27,813 bases of DNA from a virus. The notes under the pieces are model-generated. The model searched no databases. It saw nothing but the letters and a program-made list of their open reading frames with translations, and was not told where the DNA came from. The stretch is from positions 1 to 27,813 of IMG/VR virus record IMGVR_UViG_3300010158_000266. The stretch is one strand, 5' to 3'. Positions 7,895 to 14,910 of the stretch are shown here, in pieces; position 1 is the first letter of the stretch; each line of letters opens with the position of its first letter. A program made the position numbers and the translations under genes.

Positions 7895-8652
7895 GCTTGG
7901 CTTTCCTAGGGATGCTGGGCGAAAACACCCTGTTTAGGACCAGCCATGCCAGCGATTACAATGCCAAAGAGATGGCAGATCTTGCTTTTCTCTACTTGTT
8001 GGCCATGCATATCATGCGCTGCGAATTTGACACGGCACCATTTGCGCAGGCATATGCTCGTCGTACCATGAGCCACAACGGATTTGACCGCGACGACCGA
8101 CAGAATACTGATCTCTATCAATTTCTCAGAGTGCTGCGCGATCACGATAGCGGCATGGCACTTGATCTCAAGAATCCAAAAGCCAACGATCTCTTTTGGC
8201 ATGAAGTGCATTTTAATGCCAACACGGTCAAGCAGCTGTTGAACCAGATGACTCGTAGCAGCTATGATGGTGCCGCAGCCAAGAGGCTGCTGTTGAACCT
8301 AGAGCAGCAGCTGCATGTCACCACCAGCAACTATCGCAGCGTGCGCCGTTTGGCTAGCGAATGGGACACTGGACATCTGGACACCGAGCAAAAGAAGCTG
8401 ACCGTGACTAGGTTGCTACAGGCTCTGCGTGCCAAGGCACGCCGAGGCGACATCATACAACAGTTCCAGAAACTAGCACACGAGAATCACTACGAACTGT
8501 CAGATGTGTGTGATCCAGAATCGGGCAAAGGTTGCTTGACCACTCCTCAGATAGCTCAGAAGAAACCAGAGATGACTTTCATCAAAGGCTTGGCCATAGC
8601 AGCAGGACTAGCAGCAGCCGATCATCTCCTCAAAAGGGCAGCAAAGACATGA
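7891..8652 (+). CDS. Hypothetical helical protein following the ligase-like gene
   Basis: The 253-residue protein is predicted to be helical and fairly basic towards the C-terminus, with a run of Arg-containing helices (about 150-190) and a short hydrophobic Ala-rich C-terminal segment (IKGLAIAAGLAAADHLL) that could be a membrane anchor or packing helix. I recognise no family. It lacks the leader seen in its neighbours. It overlaps the ligase-like gene by ATGA at 7891 and the next small gene by four bases at 8649, so the two flanking functions are probably connected with it. A partner of the ligase-like protein is a reasonable guess. Confidence 0.75.
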   Translation: MSLAFLGMLGENTLFRTSHASDYNAKEMADLAFLYLLAMHIMRCEFDTAPFAQAYARRTMSHNGFDRDDRQNTDLYQFLRVLRDHDSGMALDLKNPKANDLFWHEVHFNANTVKQLLNQMTRSSYDGAAAKRLLLNLEQQLHVTTSNYRSVRRLASEWDTGHLDTEQKKLTVTRLLQALRAKARRGDIIQQFQKLAHENHYELSDVCDPESGKGCLTTPQIAQKKPEMTFIKGLAIAAGLAAADHLLKRAAKT

Positions 8653-8858
8653 AGATCAGAGATATATTGAAACCAGAAGATCAGTTCCTCGATCTAGTAG
8701 AGAGCGGCACCAGTGGCGGTACTGTGGCAGGTAATGTGGCCAGCGTGGCCAATCCCATGGGTAATATCAACCGCAGACCCAGCCTCTTTGGTTACATACC
8801 TTACGATGAATCCGAGGAAGAGCAAGAAAAACCCAAGAAAAGCCGCAAGCGCATCTAA
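8649..8858 (+). CDS. Small protein (69 aa) with MKxxDI leader
   Basis: The ATG at 8649 overlaps the preceding stop (ATGA), which supports this start over a longer in-frame possibility at 8532 that would lie inside the previous gene. The protein starts MKIRDILKPEDQFLDLVESG: the leader pattern is followed by L16-V17-E18/S19, a possible prohead-protease site. The rest is Gly/Asn-rich, then a very acidic stretch (DESEEEQE) and a basic end (KPKKSRKRI). There is no recognisable domain. The size and charge segregation resemble small internal head proteins, but this is inference. It is the last gene of the operon before the next late promoter. Confidence 0.7.
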   Translation: MKIRDILKPEDQFLDLVESGTSGGTVAGNVASVANPMGNINRRPSLFGYIPYDESEEEQEKPKKSRKRI

Positions 8859-8870
8859 CAGACGTTTCGG

Positions 8871-8878
8871 CATAAATA
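8871..8878 (+). promoter_or_regulatory. T4-late-type promoter for the 8922 gene
   Basis: CATAAATA has seven of eight matches to TATAAATA and lies about 44 bases before the start codon. The leader ends in a near-perfect ribosome binding site, AAGGAGA at about 8910. Confidence 0.7.
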
Positions 8879-8921
8879 TCATCGCAAAGCAGTTTTGCAT
8901 TAACTCTTAAGGAGAGAGAAA

Positions 8922-9704
8922 ATGACCGATCAAGTAAATGGTAACGCACGCGCTGGTTCGTTCCTCAGTGGACAGCCACAGTGGTGGGCATTCGCCACCC
9001 TGGTACCGGTTTCTCAGACCAATGTTGACACTCCAGTTGTTGACCTTCCTGGTTACCAGACCTATGCTACCCTTGGCACATGGACCAACGTGACCGTGAC
9101 CAACGGTGCAGGCACAGCTATCACCTACAGCAGCCTAAACACCTACCTCGATGCTTTCTATCAGCAACAGAACTACAACATCCTCGTGAGCACATTCGCA
9201 GGACGTGGTAATCCTGTCCAGGTTGGCATCAGCACGCTGCCAAGCAGCATCAACGGTGCTACCATCAACGCACACACCAGCGTTTACTTTGCTCAGGCTG
9301 GCTACTACAATAACAACGCATCAGTTTCGAGCGTGTTTGGTAGCAGCTACACCACTGGTTACACAATTACCATTGTGACCGTGAGCACTGAAAAGAACAA
9401 CGTTTGGGAAGCCTATGGTTATAACAACTATAACACCGGCACCGCAGACAACACCAACAACCAGGGTTACCTAGTTCTCAGCAACAACTCCCTGTACGGC
9501 GGTCTAGACGGACTTTACTGCTACGACACGCAGAGCACTCAGGTTCTCAGCGGTTCAACCAACAGCAGCGCATATGCTACCAACAACTATTTCGCTACCA
9601 CGAACACTGTTGCGCCATATGTCAACACCTGGAACACCAGCAGCGCAAGCCTCACCAACACGATGGCTGCACTGGTTGGCAACCTACCAGGCGGCTTGAT
9701 CTAA
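8922..9704 (+). CDS. Probable abundant virion protein, monocistronic
   Basis: The 260-residue protein is rich in Asn, Thr, Ser, Tyr and Gly, has few charged residues and one Cys, and is expected to be all-beta, like a decoration, fibre or tube protein. No family is recognised. Everything about its setting points to very high expression: a seven-of-eight late promoter, a strong AAGGAGA ribosome binding site at ideal spacing, a dedicated stem-loop terminator at 9734-9757, and codon choice unlike its neighbours. All eight isoleucines use ATC or ATT, and none uses ATA, although ATA is common in other genes of the window. The assignment as a major structural protein is inference from these expression signals. 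Confidence 0.85.
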   Translation: MTDQVNGNARAGSFLSGQPQWWAFATLVPVSQTNVDTPVVDLPGYQTYATLGTWTNVTVTNGAGTAITYSSLNTYLDAFYQQQNYNILVSTFAGRGNPVQVGISTLPSSINGATINAHTSVYFAQAGYYNNNASVSSVFGSSYTTGYTITIVTVSTEKNNVWEAYGYNNYNTGTADNTNNQGYLVLSNNSLYGGLDGLYCYDTQSTQVLSGSTNSSAYATNNYFATTNTVAPYVNTWNTSSASLTNTMAALVGNLPGGLI

Positions 9705-9712
9705 TAGATCAA
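9696..9712 (+). other. Hairpin overlapping the stop codon
   Basis: TTGATCT-AAT-AGATCAA forms a perfect seven-base-pair stem with a three-base loop across the stop codon of the abundant virion gene. It has no T tract. It may stabilise the 3' end of the transcript together with the terminator 21 bases downstream. Confidence 0.45.
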
Positions 9713-9733
9713 ACCACAGGTTTAGAACTACAG

Positions 9734-9757
9734 GAAGGGCACCTCCGGGTGCCCTTT
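9734..9757 (+). terminator. Rho-independent-type terminator
   Basis: The arms GAAGGGCACC and GGTGCCCTTT pair over nine Watson-Crick pairs plus a G-U, with the four-base loop TCCG, and the 3' arm ends in TTT. The T tract is short but the GC-rich stem is strong. It ends the monocistronic gene at 8922-9704 and insulates it from the next late promoter at 9771. Confidence 0.8.
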
Positions 9758-9770
9758 CGCATGAATAGCA

Positions 9771-9778
9771 ACTAAATA
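9771..9778 (+). promoter_or_regulatory. T4-late-type promoter for the 9800-11834 cluster
   Basis: ACTAAATA carries the TAAATA core and is followed by TCACAC, similar to the sequence after the other late promoters. It is 22 bases before the next gene start at 9800. Confidence 0.55.
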
Positions 9779-9799
9779 TCACACTGGGGAGAGCATGAG

Positions 9800-9973
9800 A
9801 TGCTGCTGGATGAAGTATTTGAAAGCGTTAAGCGCATCAAGCGAGCCTGGGTCCGCAAGGATGGTCAGCTGGTCAAGGTTGATCGCGAGGTAGGGCCACA
9901 GCGAGATCTGCCCAAGCTTCCCAAGCCAATGTTCCCCATAAAGAAACCAAGGTACGCCGATCCCAATGCTTGA
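9800..9973 (+). CDS. Small basic protein (57 aa)
   Basis: This short gene lies directly behind a late promoter and a GGGGAGAG ribosome binding site (about 9786-9793) with good spacing. The protein starts MLLDEVFESVKRIKRAWVRK and continues as a basic, proline-rich chain (LPKLPKPMFPIKKPRY). The alternative ATG at 9795 is in another frame and stops after 32 codons. The stop at 9971 overlaps the next start at 9966 by eight bases, which suggests coupling. No family is recognised. The charge suggests a nucleic-acid or capsid-interior contact, which is speculative. Confidence 0.65.
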   Translation: MLLDEVFESVKRIKRAWVRKDGQLVKVDREVGPQRDLPKLPKPMFPIKKPRYADPNA

Positions 9974-10646
9974 ATTCATACGTACCATAACCTCGGAGGA
10001 TGATGACATGAGACGTCTCAAGAAGTTCGCACAAGTAGATCTCAATGGCTCAGAAGGTCTCTATGAGACCACAGCTGATCGTTTCAGTCGTCAAGCCAAG
10101 CATCATCTCAGCCAACAAGAAAAGATAAATGCTAGCATGCTCTTGGGTCTGGAGATCGGAGACATGGTGATATACGAAGGCCGAGAAGCAGAAGTGCGGA
10201 TAGCCCAAGGACCAAGAGCTACTGTGGGAATCATACACGAAGGGAATCTAAAGATGGTACATGAGAGCAAGGTGACCCGCAAGGTCGAAGAAGGTGTGTT
10301 GGGCGGAGTGCAGGCCATGCCCGCGATTAACCGCATGATGCAGCTGGCAGGGCTGGAGAGTGGTCCTGTTGTTGTCGAAGAAAATCAGACTATAATGGAA
10401 GACATGGGCGCTGACATGCTGGGCAAGATGATAGCACAGGCAGAACAGCTGCCAGCTTACAAAGGCAATGCTGAAGCAGCGCGTTTCTATGTGATAGGAG
10501 CACTACTGAGCGCGATAGGCAGCAATGTCAATGCTAACCCACCTCAGACTGTGGTTGGTCAGAGCAAGAAACAGGAACTGACTCCGTTGGCAACGATCGG
10601 AGCTGATCTGATCAAGAGCAGTCAAGACATGACCAAGGGCAAGTGA
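9966..10646 (+). CDS. Hypothetical protein with a small beta-barrel-like segment
   Basis: The protein is 226 residues from 9966, or 212 from the alternative ATG at 10008. The start at 10008 has a strong GGAGG element eight bases upstream. The start at 9966 overlaps the previous stop and has no clear site, so the true start is undecided. Residues about 60-105 (GDMVIYEGREAEVRIAQGP and on) look like a small SH3- or KOW-like beta-barrel that could bind nucleic acid or a partner protein. The C-terminal half is helical and Ala-rich with a QSKKQELTPL linker. No family is recognised with certainty. It is part of the 9800-11834 gene cluster. Confidence 0.75.
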   Translation: MLEFIRTITSEDDDMRRLKKFAQVDLNGSEGLYETTADRFSRQAKHHLSQQEKINASMLLGLEIGDMVIYEGREAEVRIAQGPRATVGIIHEGNLKMVHESKVTRKVEEGVLGGVQAMPAINRMMQLAGLESGPVVVEENQTIMEDMGADMLGKMIAQAEQLPAYKGNAEAARFYVIGALLSAIGSNVNANPPQTVVGQSKKQELTPLATIGADLIKSSQDMTKGK

Positions 10647-10649
10647 TAG

Positions 10650-10880
10650 ATGCGATTCATTGAAGTCACCGCAGGTCTCATGGTACCAGTCAGCAATGAC
10701 GAGATGCTGGTGGCTGAACGAGTGCGAGGTCACGAAGGTCCATTACCGCGCAGGGAGCTTAATGAGCGAGAACAAGAGCTGGCTAGACAGTTGGTGTTCA
10801 GGGGGGTACTGGATAGAGCACATATTGACGGTAGGACTTATTATACCTACAATACTGTTGAGTACGTGGAGAGAGACTGA
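10650..10880 (+). CDS. Small winged-helix-like protein with MRxxEV start
   Basis: The 76-residue protein begins MRFIEVTAGLMVPVSNDEM. Its second half looks like a compact winged helix: helices in LNEREQELARQLVFRGVLDR, then a beta hairpin in IDGRTYYTYN. I have the impression of conserved small proteins of T4-like phages with the same ERE-LV-RGVL-R layout, without being able to name the family. The preceding stop is three bases upstream, and its own stop overlaps the next start as TGATG (10878-10882). A DNA-contact role is plausible from the fold only. Confidence 0.75.
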   Translation: MRFIEVTAGLMVPVSNDEMLVAERVRGHEGPLPRRELNEREQELARQLVFRGVLDRAHIDGRTYYTYNTVEYVERD

Positions 10881-11539
10881 TGACAGTGGTAACTGACGCA
10901 GAACGTGAAGCAATGGCACGCATGTTGGCAATAATGAGCGGAGAAACACCGCCGCCTTCTACAACCTCTCAGTTAGTGACCGAAAGCCTCAGCACGGAAG
11001 GCGGCCCTGGCAGTCCTAGCCAAGCTGAGATACATGCCATGGCCAACGTTCTCAAGACTCTCAACAAGGTCACCAATGAAGTTATCATGGAAAGCAATGC
11101 CGATGAAAAACTTGCTGCTAGGACTCACAGGGACGACAGCAGTGTCAGCGTGGGTGAATACAAGATTGAGATACATCTCAGCGAAAAGAGGTTGGCTGGC
11201 AAACAGTACTACAGCATCGAACACAGCGTCACTGGCATAAAGATAGCCAATGACATCACACTTTATGAGGTAGCGTTGGCTGTGGTCAAGATGCTTAACA
11301 ACAACAGTTTTGTTAACGACAGCAAGGTCCGTAGGCTGTTTGAGCTGGATGATCGTTATACCAGCTGCAAGATAGACGCCATGAGCAGCAGGCAAGCACA
11401 GCGCAAAGCTGAGCTGCGTGGTGACATGATCAAGGAAGATATCTACGCTACAAAGTTCCAGAAAGCGCTGGACACTGCGGGCGGTATCAAGAGAGACATC
11501 AAGAAGCTGTTGGAAGATGCCAGTAAAGCTCACAGATAA
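10880..11539 (+). CDS. Hypothetical charged protein upstream of the Fe-S carrier
   Basis: The 219-residue protein has a low-complexity N-terminal third (Pro/Thr/Ser/Gly around residues 25-50). A predicted alpha/beta middle follows (VGEYKIEIHLSEKRLAGKQY and on), and the C-terminus is helical and strongly charged, ending KRDIKKLLEDASKAHR. The ribosome binding site GGAGAG sits about six bases before the ATG. The stop lies 23 bases inside the IscA-like gene, so the two are probably co-translated. I do not recognise the family. Confidence 0.75.
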   Translation: MTVVTDAEREAMARMLAIMSGETPPPSTTSQLVTESLSTEGGPGSPSQAEIHAMANVLKTLNKVTNEVIMESNADEKLAARTHRDDSSVSVGEYKIEIHLSEKRLAGKQYYSIEHSVTGIKIANDITLYEVALAVVKMLNNNSFVNDSKVRRLFELDDRYTSCKIDAMSSRQAQRKAELRGDMIKEDIYATKFQKALDTAGGIKRDIKKLLEDASKAHR

Positions 11540-11834
11540 AGCCATAGAACGTTTTGGCCAGCTGAGGGTAGACAATCCCTGCTACCCGCGCATAGAAATC
11601 CGTTCTGGTGGATGCAACGGATTTGAAAAGCATTTTGGCTGGACTGACGCAGTGGACGTAGACGACATGATCATTGATACGGCCACAGGTCCAGTGGTAA
11701 TTGACAAGATCAGCTATGACCTTCTAGACAATGCCACGGTTGATTACAAGACTGATCTTGCTGGCTCTTATTTCTCCATTGACGTACCAGAAGCAGCTAG
11801 CACCTGTGGATGTGGCACAAGCTTCAGCCTATGA
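11517..11834 (+). CDS. A-type iron-sulfur carrier, IscA/ErpA/HesB family
   Basis: The 105-residue protein has the full family signature: SGGCNGFEKHF with C33, and the C-terminal CGCGTSFSL with C97 and C99. The three cysteines are spaced as in IscA and ErpA. Such proteins accept and hand on iron-sulfur clusters or iron. Homologues are known in some T4-like marine phages. The start lies within the end of the previous gene, giving a 23-base overlap in another frame. The cluster client in this phage is unknown. No cluster enzyme is encoded in the window, so a host target, or a phage nuclease encoded elsewhere, is possible. Confidence 0.92.
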   Translation: MPVKLTDKAIERFGQLRVDNPCYPRIEIRSGGCNGFEKHFGWTDAVDVDDMIIDTATGPVVIDKISYDLLDNATVDYKTDLAGSYFSIDVPEAASTCGCGTSFSL

Positions 11835-11842
11835 AGTCTATG

Positions 11843-11858
11843 AGCAGTGATCACTGCT
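11843..11858. other. 16-bp perfect palindrome
   Basis: AGCAGTGATCACTGCT is a perfect inverted repeat just after the Fe-S carrier stop and eight bases before the next late promoter. As RNA it would form a six-pair stem with a GATC loop. There is no T tract, so it is either a weak terminator or a protein-binding dyad. Confidence 0.5.
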
Positions 11859-11865
11859 ATCGCTA

Positions 11866-11873
11866 AATAAATA
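11866..11873 (+). promoter_or_regulatory. T4-late-type promoter for the 11917 gene
   Basis: AATAAATA matches TATAAATA at seven of eight positions, within the longer run CTAAATAAATA. It lies 43 bases before the start codon, which is preceded by a GGGGAAGG ribosome binding site. Confidence 0.65.
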
Positions 11874-11916
11874 CCACAATAAAGGCATCAAGGCCTGTTG
11901 GCCGGGGAAGGTTCTC

Positions 11917-14553
11917 ATGTTCGTCGACGACGTAAAAGCAAGCGCTGAGCACAGGCTCAACCAAATCATTCATACATTGAAGCATGTGTATGACACACAG
12001 CTAACGCTAGATGAATCAAGCATTGACGAGCTTGCAGCCATCCATGACAGCAGCGAGATAGTAAAGAACAGCATCGTCAGCGAGAGTGCTTTCAACAGCT
12101 GGCACAGCAATCCCACATACACCAAGCACATGCTGATCATGGAAGCGGTACGCCTATATCTCACAGAGATAGCACCAAGGCGCCGTCCAAAGCATCTGCG
12201 TGAGAGCGAAGAAACTAACCTCAGTGAGAGCCATGCTACCAAGGTTGGTCGTTGGATGATGGACTTTGCTGAAAAGGCCAACACCAAAGATGACAAGCTG
12301 CTGGCCATGCTCAACAGCTTTGGTCGTGTCGGTGAAGACCTAGTGCGGCTTGGACAACCATTTGCTCCAAAGAGCATGAAGGAATTGATGTCCTATTATG
12401 AAGCTCGCATTGGCGATACCAATGACGACGAAGATGACCGCAGGCAAGCCAAGGAAAACCTCATGGCACTGCGCATGGGTCACAAGATGTATGACAAGCA
12501 TCATGCTAAAAAGACCGAAGAGAGCGCACCAGTGGAGGAACAAAGCGTGGCACACATGGCAGACAAAGGTGCGGCAGCACACAGCATGGATCCAGAGCTA
12601 GCAGCGCTGATGAAGAAATATGGCGTTGATGCTGGACATTCAATGGACGAAGAGATCACAGACGAAGGCAACGAATTCACCGGAGCACTAGCAGCTGCCA
12701 AAGCTGCCCACAAGGATGAATTTGAGGTAGACGGCAAGAAGTATCCTGTGAAAGAAAGCCGGTCCCTGACAGAAGATCACATGCAGCATCATGATTACCA
12801 AGCCAGCATGGCTCGCAGTGAGCTCTACCGCAATGTCAAGTACGGCATGGACATGCTCAAGATGATCCGCAAGGAAGACGAAGTCGAACCTTGGATCGCA
12901 GCTAACCTAACCAGCGCTGCTGCCATGTTGGACAAGATCTATCATTACATGGACTATTACATGAACGCAGAACCAGGCGTTCTTGACGAAGATGCGCCAA
13001 TGCCAGACTACAGCATGGACGATGAAGGCATGGATGGTGATGAAGTACTAGGCGAGACCAGCGGCAGCATCGCACGCATGAACCTGCTAGGAATCGTAGA
13101 AGACAGCATGAAGCTGTTCCACATGATACAGCCAGGTGACCACCTCGAAGGCTGGGTAGCTATGAAGCTCACACGCGCCAGCGGTGCCATCAGCGGCGCT
13201 AAACACTTCTTAGACTACAAGGCATTTGAAAAGCATGCGGGCGAAGATTTTGATCTAGACGAAAGCCGCTATGGACAGTTTGCTCGCATGCTGCGCGAAG
13301 CCGCTGAAACACCAGAACAGGATCTGCAGCATGCTCAGACGCTGATCGCTGCCAAGAGCATCAGTGATGATCTGCAGAGCATGGCAGAGAAGGTGGCACG
13401 CATGGGTGTCGACGATCTCATGCCGCTGGTTGATACCATGAAGACACAGTTTGGTCCAGAAGCAGCAGATGCTTACAACGAAGTGATGAAAAACCAATTG
13501 GAGTCATTGCTGTCAGCCACACAAGAAGCCAAGGATCAGAGCGATGATGCTGTGCTGGCATTACAGGGCGGCGGCATACCTGGACAGGGCACTAGCGATA
13601 TAGAAAACATGGACATGGAACCCAGCCTTGGTGCCACGGCATCACCGAGCGACGGACAAGGTACTTCGCCAGCTGCAGCAGGCGGCAGCGCACCACTGGG
13701 TCGTGCCAAGAAGGCCCCTGCAGAACCAGAAGTAGAGCTAGAAGAAGCCTGGGGCACTGAGATGCACACTGCTGAAAAGGACAAGGGCAAGTGGGATGGT
13801 TATACCATAGCTGATCTCAAGGCCAAGAAGAAGAAACTCATGGACAAGGAATCACGCAGCGCTGCTGAACAAAAGACAGTGAAGCAGATTGACTTTGCCA
13901 TCCGTGCCAAGCAGAAAGACAGGTTTGGTGCTATCAAGGAAGCTGCTAAGAAGAGCAAGAGCCCGTATGCGATAGGCATGTATCAGGCCAAGAAGGAAGC
14001 TGGCATGGATCCCAAGAAGCCAGCACATGATCTTCCGAAGAAGGTAGTAAAGCGTGCGCATGAGATCGGTGCTAGCATCGAAGGCACGGACGAGAGCATC
14101 AAGAGACTGAATGGACTGGTAGAAAAAGCATTGCGTGGCAAGCGCAAGTATGAAGCTGACCTAGCAGAGCATCGCAGCCAGTTTGCTCAGCGTGTGACAG
14201 AAGGCAAGGTCAAGGATCTTCTCAAGAGCGGACAGGGACTGGAAGGTGATCTCCTTGAAAAGAAGATCGCAGAAGTCACAGCCATGACAGCTAACCTCAA
14301 GAACCAGATACGTGTTTTAGAATCCAACAGCAAGGCCAAGCTGCTAGCAGCTATCAAGGAAGAGCGCAAGGCAGCACGCTTTGACAAGGCCAAAGCTACC
14401 AAGCCATGGGGTGTGATGTACGAGTCACAGGGCAAGCGCAAGACCAAGTTCTTTGAAGATCAGAAGGCACGCGATTACTGGGCTCAGTTGAATGACAGTC
14501 TCAAGGTGGCACTCATTAATCCAGAACATCTCGATGCTGTAGCTTCCAAGTGA
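11917..14553 (+). CDS. Long acidic helical protein with an internal duplication
   Basis: The 878-residue protein is mostly helical, rich in Glu, Asp, Lys, Ala and Met, with almost no Cys. A repeated unit of about 52 residues occurs twice, at about 298-350 and 385-437. The matching segments are MLKMIRKEDEVEPWIAANLT and KLFHMIQPGDHLEGWVAMKL. Further segments are a Gly/Pro linker (about 545-600), a Lys-rich part and a coiled-coil-like stretch around 735-830. It starts MFVDDVKASAEHRL after a strong ribosome binding site and late promoter. Many L/I-x-E sites followed by A, S or D lie between the charged modules. A packaged or scaffold-associated protein processed in the prohead would look like this, but acidic composition alone also produces such sites. 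No family is recognised. Confidence 0.8.
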   Translation: MFVDDVKASAEHRLNQIIHTLKHVYDTQLTLDESSIDELAAIHDSSEIVKNSIVSESAFNSWHSNPTYTKHMLIMEAVRLYLTEIAPRRRPKHLRESEETNLSESHATKVGRWMMDFAEKANTKDDKLLAMLNSFGRVGEDLVRLGQPFAPKSMKELMSYYEARIGDTNDDEDDRRQAKENLMALRMGHKMYDKHHAKKTEESAPVEEQSVAHMADKGAAAHSMDPELAALMKKYGVDAGHSMDEEITDEGNEFTGALAAAKAAHKDEFEVDGKKYPVKESRSLTEDHMQHHDYQASMARSELYRNVKYGMDMLKMIRKEDEVEPWIAANLTSAAAMLDKIYHYMDYYMNAEPGVLDEDAPMPDYSMDDEGMDGDEVLGETSGSIARMNLLGIVEDSMKLFHMIQPGDHLEGWVAMKLTRASGAISGAKHFLDYKAFEKHAGEDFDLDESRYGQFARMLREAAETPEQDLQHAQTLIAAKSISDDLQSMAEKVARMGVDDLMPLVDTMKTQFGPEAADAYNEVMKNQLESLLSATQEAKDQSDDAVLALQGGGIPGQGTSDIENMDMEPSLGATASPSDGQGTSPAAAGGSAPLGRAKKAPAEPEVELEEAWGTEMHTAEKDKGKWDGYTIADLKAKKKKLMDKESRSAAEQKTVKQIDFAIRAKQKDRFGAIKEAAKKSKSPYAIGMYQAKKEAGMDPKKPAHDLPKKVVKRAHEIGASIEGTDESIKRLNGLVEKALRGKRKYEADLAEHRSQFAQRVTEGKVKDLLKSGQGLEGDLLEKKIAEVTAMTANLKNQIRVLESNSKAKLLAAIKEERKAARFDKAKATKPWGVMYESQGKRKTKFFEDQKARDYWAQLNDSLKVALINPEHLDAVASK

Positions 14554-14565
14554 GCAGGTGATATC

Positions 14566-14910
14566 ATGCGATACAGCGAGATCACCAGCCTGCCTAGCAG
14601 TCCAGAAGAGGCACAGAACTCCCTGATGGATATGGTGAGCATCTATCGCAGCAAGGATGAGGCAAGCATCCCCATGAAGGAGATCCTCAGTGCCATGCAC
14701 AACCAAGGCTTTGATGCTAATACACGCTGGGTCATGGATACTCTCAAGGACAAGAGTGGTGTAAAGCGTATATTGCCTGACAGGGTAGAGCTTGAACAGG
14801 ACGAGATAGAATCATCGGTGCCAGGCAGTGATGAACTGGAAAAGAGCCAAGAGAAAGTCCAGAAGATGGCTAGCAAAGCAGCCAGGAAGGGCGTGAACGA
14901 TGCCAACTAA
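14566..14910 (+). CDS. Hypothetical small protein with MRxxEI leader
   Basis: The 114-residue protein begins MRYSEITSLPSSPEEAQNSL, matching the shared leader pattern, but no L/I-x-E site follows closely. The middle (about 20-70) resembles a winged-helix or small helical domain (MKEILSAMHNQGFDANTRWV). The C-terminus is a charged helix ending in a Lys/Ala/Arg segment. An AGGTGA ribosome binding site lies about five bases upstream. The stop overlaps the start of the large fibre gene by 11 bases. No family is recognised. Confidence 0.75.
   Translation: MRYSEITSLPSSPEEAQNSLMDMVSIYRSKDEASIPMKEILSAMHNQGFDANTRWVMDTLKDKSGVKRILPDRVELEQDEIESSVPGSDELEKSQEKVQKMASKAARKGVNDAN

Noticed and set aside
9795-9893. 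Alternative short frame from the ATG at 9795
   Set aside because: It stops after 32 codons, whereas the frame from 9800 continues to an overlap with the next gene and has better codon character.
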